Shown here: positions 44,215-52,095 of the stretch, one piece after another
How the letters are laid out: every line of letters starts with the position of its first letter
Numbering within the stretch: position 1 is the stretch's first letter
From: Lutispora sp003527145
GTDB taxonomy: Bacteria; Bacillota; Clostridia; Lutisporales; Lutisporaceae
NCBI GenBank assembly: GCA_029983695.1
Contig: JASBZB010000023.1
Span: 1-64,000, forward strand
DNA: 64,000 nucleotides
Direction: 5' to 3'
Notes under the pieces: generated by a model
The model's database searches: none
What the model saw: only the letters and a program-made list of their open reading frames with translations
What the model was told of the DNA's origin: nothing
Translations under genes and position numbers: made by a program

Positions 44215-45861
44215 ATGAAAAAAAACACAAAATCACAACTCAAAACCATCGTAAGCTTACTTCTAGTTTTAATTGTTGCTTTCTCCTTAGCAGGTTGCAG
44301 TCGTGATAATAATGCTGTAGAAGAAAATGGAGGTGAAGAAAAAAAAGATCAGGCATTGGTAATTGCAACTTATTCTGCCGGACATTGTTTCCTTGATCCA
44401 CATCAAACTACTGGTTACAATGATTATGACTATATGAACCAGGTTTATGACACTTTGGTAGTAACAGATTTTGACGGTTCAACAATTAAAGCAGGTCTTG
44501 CAGATTCTTGGGATGTTTCCGAGGATGGGTTGCATTATACATTCCATCTAAAAAACAATGTAAAGTTTCATAGTGGAAAGTCTATGACTTCTAAAGATGT
44601 AAAGTGGACTTATGAACGTTGGAATGAAGAAAAAACTGCATCTCCAACAAGAGCTTTTGTATCTGCTATCGAATCCATTAATACTCCAGATGACTATACA
44701 GTAGTATTTAATCTTAGCCAGCCCGATAATAATTTACTTATTAACCTTACTGTACCGGTAGCAAGTATTTTAAATAAGGAAAGTGTTGAATCATCAGTTG
44801 CTGAAGGTAAAGTATATGGTACAGAGGTTGTAGACGGAACAGGACCCTATAAGTTTGTTGAATATATTGAAAATGATAGAGTTATATTAGCCCGCAACGA
44901 TGAATATGCATGGGGACCTGAAATATTTAAAAATAAAGGTCCTGCCAAATTGAGTGAAGTAACTATTCGATTCCTTCCAGAGCCGGGAACGAGACTAATG
45001 GAATTCCAAGCCGGAAATGTTGATATTTTGGGGAATGGTTGCTTATTCGCATCTGAGTTAGACAAACTGAAGAAATTAGATTTTGTTGAAGTCTTGGATT
45101 TTTCACCACCATATCCGGTATTTATCCAGTTTCAATTGGATCATGTTACAGATCTAATAGTAAGACAGGCATGCAACATGGCAATTGATAGAGACGAAAT
45201 AATCCATACCGTAATGGGAGATACCGCTGATCCTCTGGTTGGCGCATTGCCTTCTCATTATGAATGGTATTGGAAGGGAGCCGACAATTATTATCCACAT
45301 GATTTAGGGGCAGCAAACAAATTATTGGAGGATAATGGCTATATTCTTAAAGATGACGGGTTTCGCTATAAGGATGGTGAGAAGCTTGCAATAGACATTA
45401 TGTTTTGCAGTGCCGATGAAGATAGAATGACCGCAGACTTATTTCAGGCACAAATGAAAAAAGTAGGAATTGATGTTAGTGTAAATACGGCAATGGTTTC
45501 TAATTTTTGGTCTCATATAAATACCAATGAATTTGATACTTTAATTATGGGACTTTATCTCAATACTCCAGAGGATATGCTATATGAATATATGAGTAGT
45601 AATAACATTCCTTATCCCAACAGACAAAGCTTTAAAAATGATGAAGTAGATGAGCTTCTAAATATGGCGAGAGTTACGCCTGATAAAGAGAAGCGTAAAG
45701 AAGCATATGATAGAATTCAAGAAATCGCAATGGAAACTGCTATGTGGATTCCCCTTTATAATCGAAATGGATTTTTAGTTATTAACAAGAGAGTTAAGGA
45801 TTTGACACCGCATCCTACTATAGTAGAAGGCATGCCAAAGTTGTTGGATGCTCATAAATAA
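44215..45861 (+). CDS. dppA: Extracellular solute-binding lipoprotein of the dipeptide-type importer
   Basis: 548 residues. Lipobox SLAGC with the lipidated Cys at 28, then the family-5 binding-protein fold: LDPHQTTGYNDYDYMNQVYD near 58-77, LADSWDVSEDGLHYTFHL near 97, and RQACNMAIDRDEII near 320. It delivers the substrate to the DppBCDF-like importer encoded 6-10 kb upstream in the same direction. Separation from the permeases by four amidohydrolase genes links ligand and enzymes. Ligand unknown. GGGAGG before the ATG. Confidence 0.88.
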   Translation: MKKNTKSQLKTIVSLLLVLIVAFSLAGCSRDNNAVEENGGEEKKDQALVIATYSAGHCFLDPHQTTGYNDYDYMNQVYDTLVVTDFDGSTIKAGLADSWDVSEDGLHYTFHLKNNVKFHSGKSMTSKDVKWTYERWNEEKTASPTRAFVSAIESINTPDDYTVVFNLSQPDNNLLINLTVPVASILNKESVESSVAEGKVYGTEVVDGTGPYKFVEYIENDRVILARNDEYAWGPEIFKNKGPAKLSEVTIRFLPEPGTRLMEFQAGNVDILGNGCLFASELDKLKKLDFVEVLDFSPPYPVFIQFQLDHVTDLIVRQACNMAIDRDEIIHTVMGDTADPLVGALPSHYEWYWKGADNYYPHDLGAANKLLEDNGYILKDDGFRYKDGEKLAIDIMFCSADEDRMTADLFQAQMKKVGIDVSVNTAMVSNFWSHINTNEFDTLIMGLYLNTPEDMLYEYMSSNNIPYPNRQSFKNDEVDELLNMARVTPDKEKRKEAYDRIQEIAMETAMWIPLYNRNGFLVINKRVKDLTPHPTIVEGMPKLLDAHK

Positions 45862-45894
45862 ATATATTAAACTAATTTAATAATACATAAAATT

Positions 45895-45930
45895 ACTTGG
45901 ATGATATGGAAATATGAATATCATCCAAGT
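45895..45930 (+). other. Strong hairpin after the binding-protein gene
   Basis: A perfect 13-bp stem, ACTTGGATGATAT with ATATCATCCAAGT, and a 10-base loop. No T-run follows (AGTTGTGTAAAAAAA), so it looks like a 3'-stabilising or processing hairpin, which is common after abundant binding-protein messages, or a weak terminator. Confidence 0.65.
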
Positions 45931-45945
45931 AGTTGTGTAAAAAAA

Positions 45946-45990
45946 GGTAAAGCTGTTAATTCCAATACTACCATGTTGATGTTAACTTAG
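45946..45990 (+). pseudogene. Vestige of a hydantoin-racemase 5' end
   Basis: The frame here reads GKAVNSNTTMLMLT then TAG. VNSNTTMLM matches the INPNTTMLM opening of the racemase at 30515, with clear similarity at the nucleotide level too. It has no start codon with a ribosome site and no continuation. Most likely the residue of a second racemase gene deleted just before the first carbamoylase; chance similarity over ten codons cannot be excluded. Confidence 0.4.
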
Positions 45991-46024
45991 AAAGAAAAGT
46001 AAAATTAAGAGGTGAAAACTAATT

Positions 46025-47278
46025 ATGACTAAGATGCAGCAAGTGAAGGTAAATCCAAATAGAGTATGGGATAGAATTATGCAGCTAGGTAAGATTGGTG
46101 CAACACGTGAAGGTGGCGTAAATCGCTTTGCATTCACTAGTGAAGATAAGGAAGCAAAAAAACTTATTATAAGATGGATGGAAGATGCGGGGCTAACTAC
46201 TTGGGTAGATAATGCAGGCAATGTTTTTGGACGTATCGAAGGTAATACTAAAAACCCTGCAATATTAATAGGTTCTCATATGGATTCTGTTCCAAACGGA
46301 GGTAGATTTGACGGTGTAGTTGGAGTAATAGCTGCTTTGGAAGTATTGGAAACAATTAATGAAAATAATATAAAAGCTAAGCTCCCCATTGAAATGGTAA
46401 TATTTCAGAACGAGGAAGGGAGCAGATTCCCAGGAGGTTTAATGGGTAGCTTAGCTTTAATTGGAAAGCTTAAGCAAGAGCATATCTATAATACTAAGGA
46501 TAATCATGGAGTTTTATTAAGAGATGCCATGATTGATTTTGGAATAGATGCTGATAAAGTTACTGAAGCAAAGCGGTCACCATCTGAATTTCACACTTAT
46601 TTTGAAATACATATAGAGCAGGCTAAGGTTTTGGAGGATGAAAATATACCAGTAGGAATAGTATCGGATATAGCTGGCATATGTCAGATGAAACTAATTA
46701 TATACGGTGGTAAATCTTGTCATGCGGGTGCAGTACCTATGGGAAATAGAAGAGATCCAATATTTGCTGCTGGATTGATTATTCAGGAAGTGGAACGTTT
46801 AACAATGGAATCAGGTAGTCAAACGAGAGGGACAATTGGATATATAAAAGCATTCCCTGGCGCTCATAATATTATCCCTAATAAAGTAGAATTATCAATA
46901 GACTTTAGAGAAATAATTCCGGAAGTTAAAGACAAGATTTTAATTCAACTTAATAATTACATATCAAAAATATGCCGTGAAAGAGAACTGACAAGCGAGT
47001 TAATAGTAACACAGGATGAAAGACCCGTAATTATTGAAGACAAAATCATTGAGTTATTTAAAAAGACAGCTAGAGAATTGAAAATTCCTGCCTTAGTTAT
47101 GCCTAGTTTTGCTGCACATGATGCTATGGTTGTAGCTAATCTATGTCCAATAGGAATGATTTTTATAAGAAGTAAAAATGGTCTAAGCCATTGTGCAGAA
47201 GAATTCAGTTCAAAAGAAGATTTAGAAAAAGGTACTCAGTTATTGTTTAACTCAATCTTAAAAGTAGAGGGTTTGTAA
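46025..47278 (+). CDS. N-carbamoyl-L-amino-acid hydrolase / allantoate-amidohydrolase-type M20 enzyme, AT-rich copy
   Basis: 417 residues, M20 Zn-hydrolase of the hydantoinase/carbamoylase family. Ligand motifs: IGSHMDSVPNGGRFDG near 81, QNEEGSRFPGGLMGS near 124, HIEQAKVLED near 195, CHAGAVPMGNRRDP near 229 and FAAHDAMV near 365. It releases carbon dioxide and ammonia from an N-carbamoyl amino acid after hydantoin ring opening. Similar over its length to the next gene, but distinctly more AT-rich, like the amidohydrolase genes before it. GAGGTGAAA precedes the ATG. Confidence 0.87.
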   Translation: MTKMQQVKVNPNRVWDRIMQLGKIGATREGGVNRFAFTSEDKEAKKLIIRWMEDAGLTTWVDNAGNVFGRIEGNTKNPAILIGSHMDSVPNGGRFDGVVGVIAALEVLETINENNIKAKLPIEMVIFQNEEGSRFPGGLMGSLALIGKLKQEHIYNTKDNHGVLLRDAMIDFGIDADKVTEAKRSPSEFHTYFEIHIEQAKVLEDENIPVGIVSDIAGICQMKLIIYGGKSCHAGAVPMGNRRDPIFAAGLIIQEVERLTMESGSQTRGTIGYIKAFPGAHNIIPNKVELSIDFREIIPEVKDKILIQLNNYISKICRERELTSELIVTQDERPVIIEDKIIELFKKTARELKIPALVMPSFAAHDAMVVANLCPIGMIFIRSKNGLSHCAEEFSSKEDLEKGTQLLFNSILKVEGL

Positions 47279-47314
47279 ACTAAGGTTTAATTAGTTCTAG
47301 GAAGTGAGCGTTAT

Positions 47315-48562
47315 ATGAAAATAAACATAGAAAGACTATGGAACAGGATACAAGAGCTTGGTCTCATCGGTGCTGACCCTAAAGGAGGTGTGAGTCGATT
47401 CGCCTTTTCGCTTGAAGACAAGAAGGCTTCTGAACTTGTAATGACATGGATGAAAGAAGCTGGGCTAAAGGTGAGGACAGATGCCTTAGGAAATGTATTT
47501 GGGCGTATTAATGGGTTTTTAGAGGGACCTGTTGTGCTTACCGGATCTCATCTTGACTCTGTAAAAAATGGTGGCAAATTTGATGGCGTAGCAGGTGTAG
47601 TATCTGCTCTAGAAGTATTGCAAGTTATGATAGAAAATAATATAAAAACTAAATATCCAGTAGAAATGGTTATATTTGTAAATGAGGAAGGAAGCAAGTT
47701 CCCTGGAGGGCTTATGGGAAGCATGGCTATTACGGGAAAGCTTACAAGAGAGTATCTGTATAATATAAAAGATTCTTCAGGTACTACATTAAGAGAAGCT
47801 ATTAAACAGTATGGAGGTCAACCTGATAGCTTTTTAGATGCTAGGCGTTCACCATCCGAATTAAAAGCATTCTTTGAGCTTCATATAGAGCAAGCTGGTT
47901 TTCTTGAGGATAAAAATATACCTGTAGGTGTGGTATCAGGTATTGCAGGGCCTTATCAAATGAAGCTTTGCATAAGAGGAAGAACCGGGCATGCAGGTGC
48001 GGCTTCTATGGAAGGAAGAAGAGACCCTATGGTGGCGGCAGGAATGATAATACAGGAGGTTGAACAATCAGCTATTGAAGCAGCATCCACTACCAGAGGA
48101 ACCATAGGATACATAAATGCATTTCCGGGAGGACATAACATAATACCGGAGACTGTAAATCTTACGATTGATTACAGGGATATTGACATATCAAGCAGAA
48201 CACAGGCAGTTGAAAGGATAAAAAAATATATTTCTCAAGTATGTGAAAAAAGAAGACTAGAATACAAACTTGAAGTAACACAGGATACTCCCCCTGTAAT
48301 CATAAATGAAAAAATAGTAAAACTGCTGGATAATACTGCAAAAGAGCATGGAATACCTACAATAATCATGCCTAGCGGAGCGGCTCATGATGCTATGATT
48401 ATGGCAGAATTATGCAACATAGGAATGATTTTTGTGAGAAGCCGTGAAGGCTTAAGTCACTGTCCGAAAGAGTTTAGCTCAAAAGAGGATTTAGAACTTG
48501 CAACAGAGCTTTTGCTTCATTCCATAATAAAAGTTGCCGATGGTCTTACAGATGAAGTATAA
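47315..48562 (+). CDS. N-carbamoyl-L-amino-acid hydrolase-type M20 enzyme, second copy
   Basis: 415 residues with the same architecture: TGSHLDSVKNGGKFDG, VNEEGSKFPGGLMGS, HIEQAGFLED, GHAGAASMEGRRDP and GAAHDAMI. Base composition is closer to that of the hydantoinase that follows than to its own paralogue. The pair may split the range of side chains, or act on carbamoyl versus ureido-type substrates. The class also includes beta-ureidopropionase and allantoate amidohydrolase, so the exact substrate is open. Confidence 0.87.
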   Translation: MKINIERLWNRIQELGLIGADPKGGVSRFAFSLEDKKASELVMTWMKEAGLKVRTDALGNVFGRINGFLEGPVVLTGSHLDSVKNGGKFDGVAGVVSALEVLQVMIENNIKTKYPVEMVIFVNEEGSKFPGGLMGSMAITGKLTREYLYNIKDSSGTTLREAIKQYGGQPDSFLDARRSPSELKAFFELHIEQAGFLEDKNIPVGVVSGIAGPYQMKLCIRGRTGHAGAASMEGRRDPMVAAGMIIQEVEQSAIEAASTTRGTIGYINAFPGGHNIIPETVNLTIDYRDIDISSRTQAVERIKKYISQVCEKRRLEYKLEVTQDTPPVIINEKIVKLLDNTAKEHGIPTIIMPSGAAHDAMIMAELCNIGMIFVRSREGLSHCPKEFSSKEDLELATELLLHSIIKVADGLTDEV

Positions 48563-48624
48563 AAGCTTAAACAGAAAAAAGATTAATATTATAATTTATA
48601 GATATTATATAAGGAGGCAGCACA

Positions 48625-50028
48625 ATGGGTATTTTAATAAAAAATGGTACCATAGTAACTTCAGTTAATGAATACAAAGCAGATATTCTCGTTGAAGGGG
48701 AGAAAATCGTATCCATAGGTGGAAACCTGGATGGAGACTCTCATGAAGTAGTAGATGCCCGCGACATGTATGTCTTGCCGGGCGGTGTAGATCAGCATAC
48801 TCACTTTGATGCACTTTGCAATGTAGGCGATAGGGATACAAGAGGTTATGAAACCACAGATGCTGCTATAGTTGGAGGAACTACTACAATAGTTGAGTAT
48901 GCTCCACAAGAACCTGGTAAGGGTCTTATAGATTCAATAATCTATCGAAGAGATAAAAGGGCAAAAGGAAAGATAGCCGTAGACTTTTCATTTCATGCTT
49001 TAGTTACAGAAGTTTCAGATAAAATATTTGATGAGATTCCACAACTTCCCAAGTACGGCGTACCTTCAGTGAAGATGTTTATGGCTTATAAAGGAAGTCC
49101 TCTTTATGTGGATGACGGTACATTATATAAAGCTTTACTGGCTGCTAAAACGGCAGGAGTCACAGTGTTTGTTCATGCTGAGAATGCTGATATCACTGAT
49201 ATGCTTCAGAAGCAGTGTGTAAGCCAGGGTAAGGTTGAACCCAAATATCATGCAGTATCCCGGCCACCATTTGTAGAATCTGAAGCTACCATAAGAGCTT
49301 TGAACATAGCAAAGGCTGCAGATACTCCAATATTTGTAGTCCATGTCACTTGCAAGGAAGCTATGGAGGCAATACGTGATGCATGGAATAACGGGCAACC
49401 TGCTTATGGGGAAACCTGTTCGCACTATTTGACATTAAGTGTAGATAATCTTTACAAACCGAGGTTTGAAGAGGCTGCAAGGTATATTTGTTCTCCGGCG
49501 TTAAGAACTCCTGATCATCATGAAGCTTTATGGAAGGCTTTGCAAAAGGGTTGGCTCAGGGCGGTGGCCTCTGACCACTGCGGTATAGATATAAAAGGTA
49601 TGAAAGATTATGGAAGGAATGATTTTTCTAAGATACCAAATGGCTCCCCAAGTGTGGAAAACAGGTTGGCAATACTTTGGACCTATGGTGTAGAAAAGGG
49701 CAAAATAAGCAGGCAAAGATTTGTTGATGTATTTGCAACCGCTCCGGCTAAATTCAATGGTATATTCCCGAGAAAGGGTCATATTGATGTTGGCAGCGAT
49801 GCTGATATTGTTATATTTAATCCTAGATGGAAAGGTATTATAAGCAATAAAACAAGCCTCCATCAAGTAGATTATTCTATATTTGAAGGTATGGAACAGA
49901 TTGGACGCCCTGAAAAAGTATACCTGCGTGGCAGGTTAGTCGCTAATGAAGGAAAGTTTGTAGGTGTTAAGGGGCAAGGTCAATATATTGATGGAGAAGC
50001 ATACGGTGCAGCATATCAGAATGTATAG
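48625..50028 (+). CDS. hydA: D-hydantoinase / dihydropyrimidinase
   Basis: 467 residues, cyclic amidohydrolase with a binuclear zinc site: GGVDQHTHFDA near 56, the lysine to be carboxylated in SVKMFMAYKG near 150, FVHAEN near 182, VVHVTC near 238, and ASDHCGID near 315. It opens hydantoins to N-carbamoyl amino acids or dihydrouracil to ureidopropionate. Flanked by two carbamoylases and an aminotransferase, the hydantoin role is favoured. AAGGAGG ribosome site. Length is normal. Confidence 0.92.
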   Translation: MGILIKNGTIVTSVNEYKADILVEGEKIVSIGGNLDGDSHEVVDARDMYVLPGGVDQHTHFDALCNVGDRDTRGYETTDAAIVGGTTTIVEYAPQEPGKGLIDSIIYRRDKRAKGKIAVDFSFHALVTEVSDKIFDEIPQLPKYGVPSVKMFMAYKGSPLYVDDGTLYKALLAAKTAGVTVFVHAENADITDMLQKQCVSQGKVEPKYHAVSRPPFVESEATIRALNIAKAADTPIFVVHVTCKEAMEAIRDAWNNGQPAYGETCSHYLTLSVDNLYKPRFEEAARYICSPALRTPDHHEALWKALQKGWLRAVASDHCGIDIKGMKDYGRNDFSKIPNGSPSVENRLAILWTYGVEKGKISRQRFVDVFATAPAKFNGIFPRKGHIDVGSDADIVIFNPRWKGIISNKTSLHQVDYSIFEGMEQIGRPEKVYLRGRLVANEGKFVGVKGQGQYIDGEAYGAAYQNV

Positions 50029-50055
50029 AAGTATAAAACATAAGAGGTGAGCTAA

Positions 50056-51219
50056 ATGAAAAGGTTTTTGAACCAAAAAGCTATTGAACTAAAGCAGGGG
50101 GCAATACGTGCCATGTTTGACAAGGCAAGGTTTTATAAGGATGTAATAAGTTTAGGAATTGGTGAGCCGGACCTTGACACTCCCGAAGAGATAATCGAAG
50201 AAGGATGTAAAGCTTTGCGCTCAGGCAAGACTCACTATACAGGGAACGCAGGTATTATTGAACTAAGGCAGGAGGTATCCGAATACCTCAAGAAGTTTAA
50301 TATAAATGCAGATCCTGAAGGTGAGATAATAATTACGACTGGAGGCATGGGTGCTTTAGCTCTTTGTCTACTGGTCACAATTTCACCGGGGGATGAAGTT
50401 ATAATACAAGATCCTCAATGGTTGAATTATTACGCCCAAGTAAAGTTTGCCGGAGGAGTTCCGGTCCCTGTGCCTGCATATGAGGAAAATCAATTTAGAC
50501 TAAAAGCAGAAGATATAAAAAAGAAGATTACAGACAAGACTAAAATATTAATGATAAATTCACCTAATAACCCTACGGGAGCGGTTTTAGACTTCAATGA
50601 TTTGAAAGAAATAGCTGAGCTGGCAATAGAGCATGATATTATTGTAATATCTGATGAAGTATATAGCAGCCTATTATATGATGGTATAGTTCATTGCTCC
50701 ATTGCCTCCCTGCCACAAATGAAGGAGAGAACAATAGTAGTTAACAGCTTTTCAAAAACTTTTGCAATGACTGGCTGGAGAGTTGGCTTTGCATCAGGGA
50801 GCCGTGAGATTATTGAGAAAATGACAAGATTACAGGAAAATATGGTGGCCTGTGTAGCAGCTCCATCCCAGTATGCAGCCATAAAGGCTCTAAGAAGCAT
50901 GGATAAGGCTTATGAAATGACAGAGATATATAAGCGCAGAAGGGATATTATGATAGAAGGGCTTAATAGTATTGAAGGCATAAGCTGTTATTGTCCAAAA
51001 GGCAGCTTCTACCTTTTCCCCAATATTAAAAAATTGGGGAAAAGCTCTGAAGCCCTTGCAAATGACCTGCTGGAAAAAGTAGGGGTCATATGTATACCAG
51101 GCTCTGCCTTCGGTGACCAAGGTGAGGGGTATTTGAGGATATCTTATGCAAATTCTGAAGATAATCTAGAAGAAGCCATTAAACGTATAAAAAAATATGT
51201 CGAAGAACAAATAAAATAG
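50056..51219 (+). CDS. PLP-dependent class I/II aminotransferase
   Basis: 387 residues, fold type I aspartate-aminotransferase-like. ISLGIGEPDLDTPEEI near 31, NSPNNPTGAVLD near 168, SDEVYSSLLYDG near 200 and the PLP lysine in NSFSKTFAMTGWRVGF near 232. As the last gene of the hydantoin operon (28 bases after hydA) it probably transaminates the freed amino acid to a 2-oxo acid. Closest functional types are aspartate or aromatic/broad-range aminotransferases; the actual amino acid is not deducible. Confidence 0.88.
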   Translation: MKRFLNQKAIELKQGAIRAMFDKARFYKDVISLGIGEPDLDTPEEIIEEGCKALRSGKTHYTGNAGIIELRQEVSEYLKKFNINADPEGEIIITTGGMGALALCLLVTISPGDEVIIQDPQWLNYYAQVKFAGGVPVPVPAYEENQFRLKAEDIKKKITDKTKILMINSPNNPTGAVLDFNDLKEIAELAIEHDIIVISDEVYSSLLYDGIVHCSIASLPQMKERTIVVNSFSKTFAMTGWRVGFASGSREIIEKMTRLQENMVACVAAPSQYAAIKALRSMDKAYEMTEIYKRRRDIMIEGLNSIEGISCYCPKGSFYLFPNIKKLGKSSEALANDLLEKVGVICIPGSAFGDQGEGYLRISYANSEDNLEEAIKRIKKYVEEQIK

Positions 51220-51246
51220 CATGTGAATAAAAACTTACCTTGCATT

Positions 51247-51302
51247 GAGAGTGTTATACTTTATCTATCTTTGAGGTGGAAAGCATAACACCCTCTTTTT
51301 TT
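51247..51302 (+). terminator. Rho-independent terminator of the hydantoin operon
   Basis: GAGAGTGTTAT (51247-51257) pairs with ATAACACCCTC (51285-51295) with one mismatch and is followed by at least seven T. Confidence 0.85.
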
Positions 51303-51381
51303 CTATTTGGTTGTATTCCCAACGCTTTTGAAGTTAAATATTATTAACAAATAATGTAAACCTCTTGGAAGGAGGGGGCGG

Positions 51382-52095
51382 ATGATGGAAAAAGCCTTGC
51401 AGATAAAGGTGGAAAACCTGAGCAAGAGCTATCAGATGGGCGAAGTGGAGGTCAAGGCTTTAGACGAGGTAAGCTTTGGGGTATATGAAGGGGAGTTTGT
51501 AGTCATATTAGGGCCCAGCGGATCCGGGAAAAGCACTCTCCTCAACATAATCGGAGGCATGGACTCTCCCAGCCTGGGAAGGGTCATAGTCGCAAATGAA
51601 GAAATAACAAAGTATAACGATGCCAAGCTTACGGCTTACCGCAGGAATAAGGTGGGCTTTGTTTTTCAATTCTATAATCTCATGGCAAACCTTACAGCCA
51701 GAGAAAACGTGGAGCTGGCCACTGAAATTTGCAAAGATGCAATGGACATTGATGAAGTAATAAAAGAAGTGGATCTTTTGGACAGAAAGGATCATTTTCC
51801 CTCCCAGATGAGCGGCGGAGAGCAGCAAAGGGTTGCTATTGCCAGGGCTGTTGCCAAGAACCCGTTGCTTATCCTTTGCGACGAGCCTACTGGTGCTTTA
51901 GATTTTAAGACAGGTATACTTATCCTTTCATTATTGCATAAAATAAATCGTAATCTGAATAAAACAGTAGTGGTTATTACCCACAATATGGCTGTAGGAG
52001 ATATGGGGGATAGGGTTATCAAGATGAGAAGCGGCAAGATTACTGAGATTAAGGAAAATCCGGAGCCCATACCGCCTGAAAGGATTGAATGGTAA
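51382..52095 (+). CDS. ABC transporter ATP-binding protein (MacB/LolD type)
   Basis: 237 residues. Walker A GPSGSGKST near 43, FQFYNLMANLTARENV near 93, signature MSGGEQQRVAIARA near 142, Walker B LLILCDEPTGALD near 162. The short form with an F-Q-F-Y-N-L Q-loop is typical of FtsX-coupled ABC systems. The permease and adaptor genes follow directly. Exports an unknown compound or drives a mechanotransmission-type complex. Confidence 0.92.
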   Translation: MMEKALQIKVENLSKSYQMGEVEVKALDEVSFGVYEGEFVVILGPSGSGKSTLLNIIGGMDSPSLGRVIVANEEITKYNDAKLTAYRRNKVGFVFQFYNLMANLTARENVELATEICKDAMDIDEVIKEVDLLDRKDHFPSQMSGGEQQRVAIARAVAKNPLLILCDEPTGALDFKTGILILSLLHKINRNLNKTVVVITHNMAVGDMGDRVIKMRSGKITEIKENPEPIPPERIEW

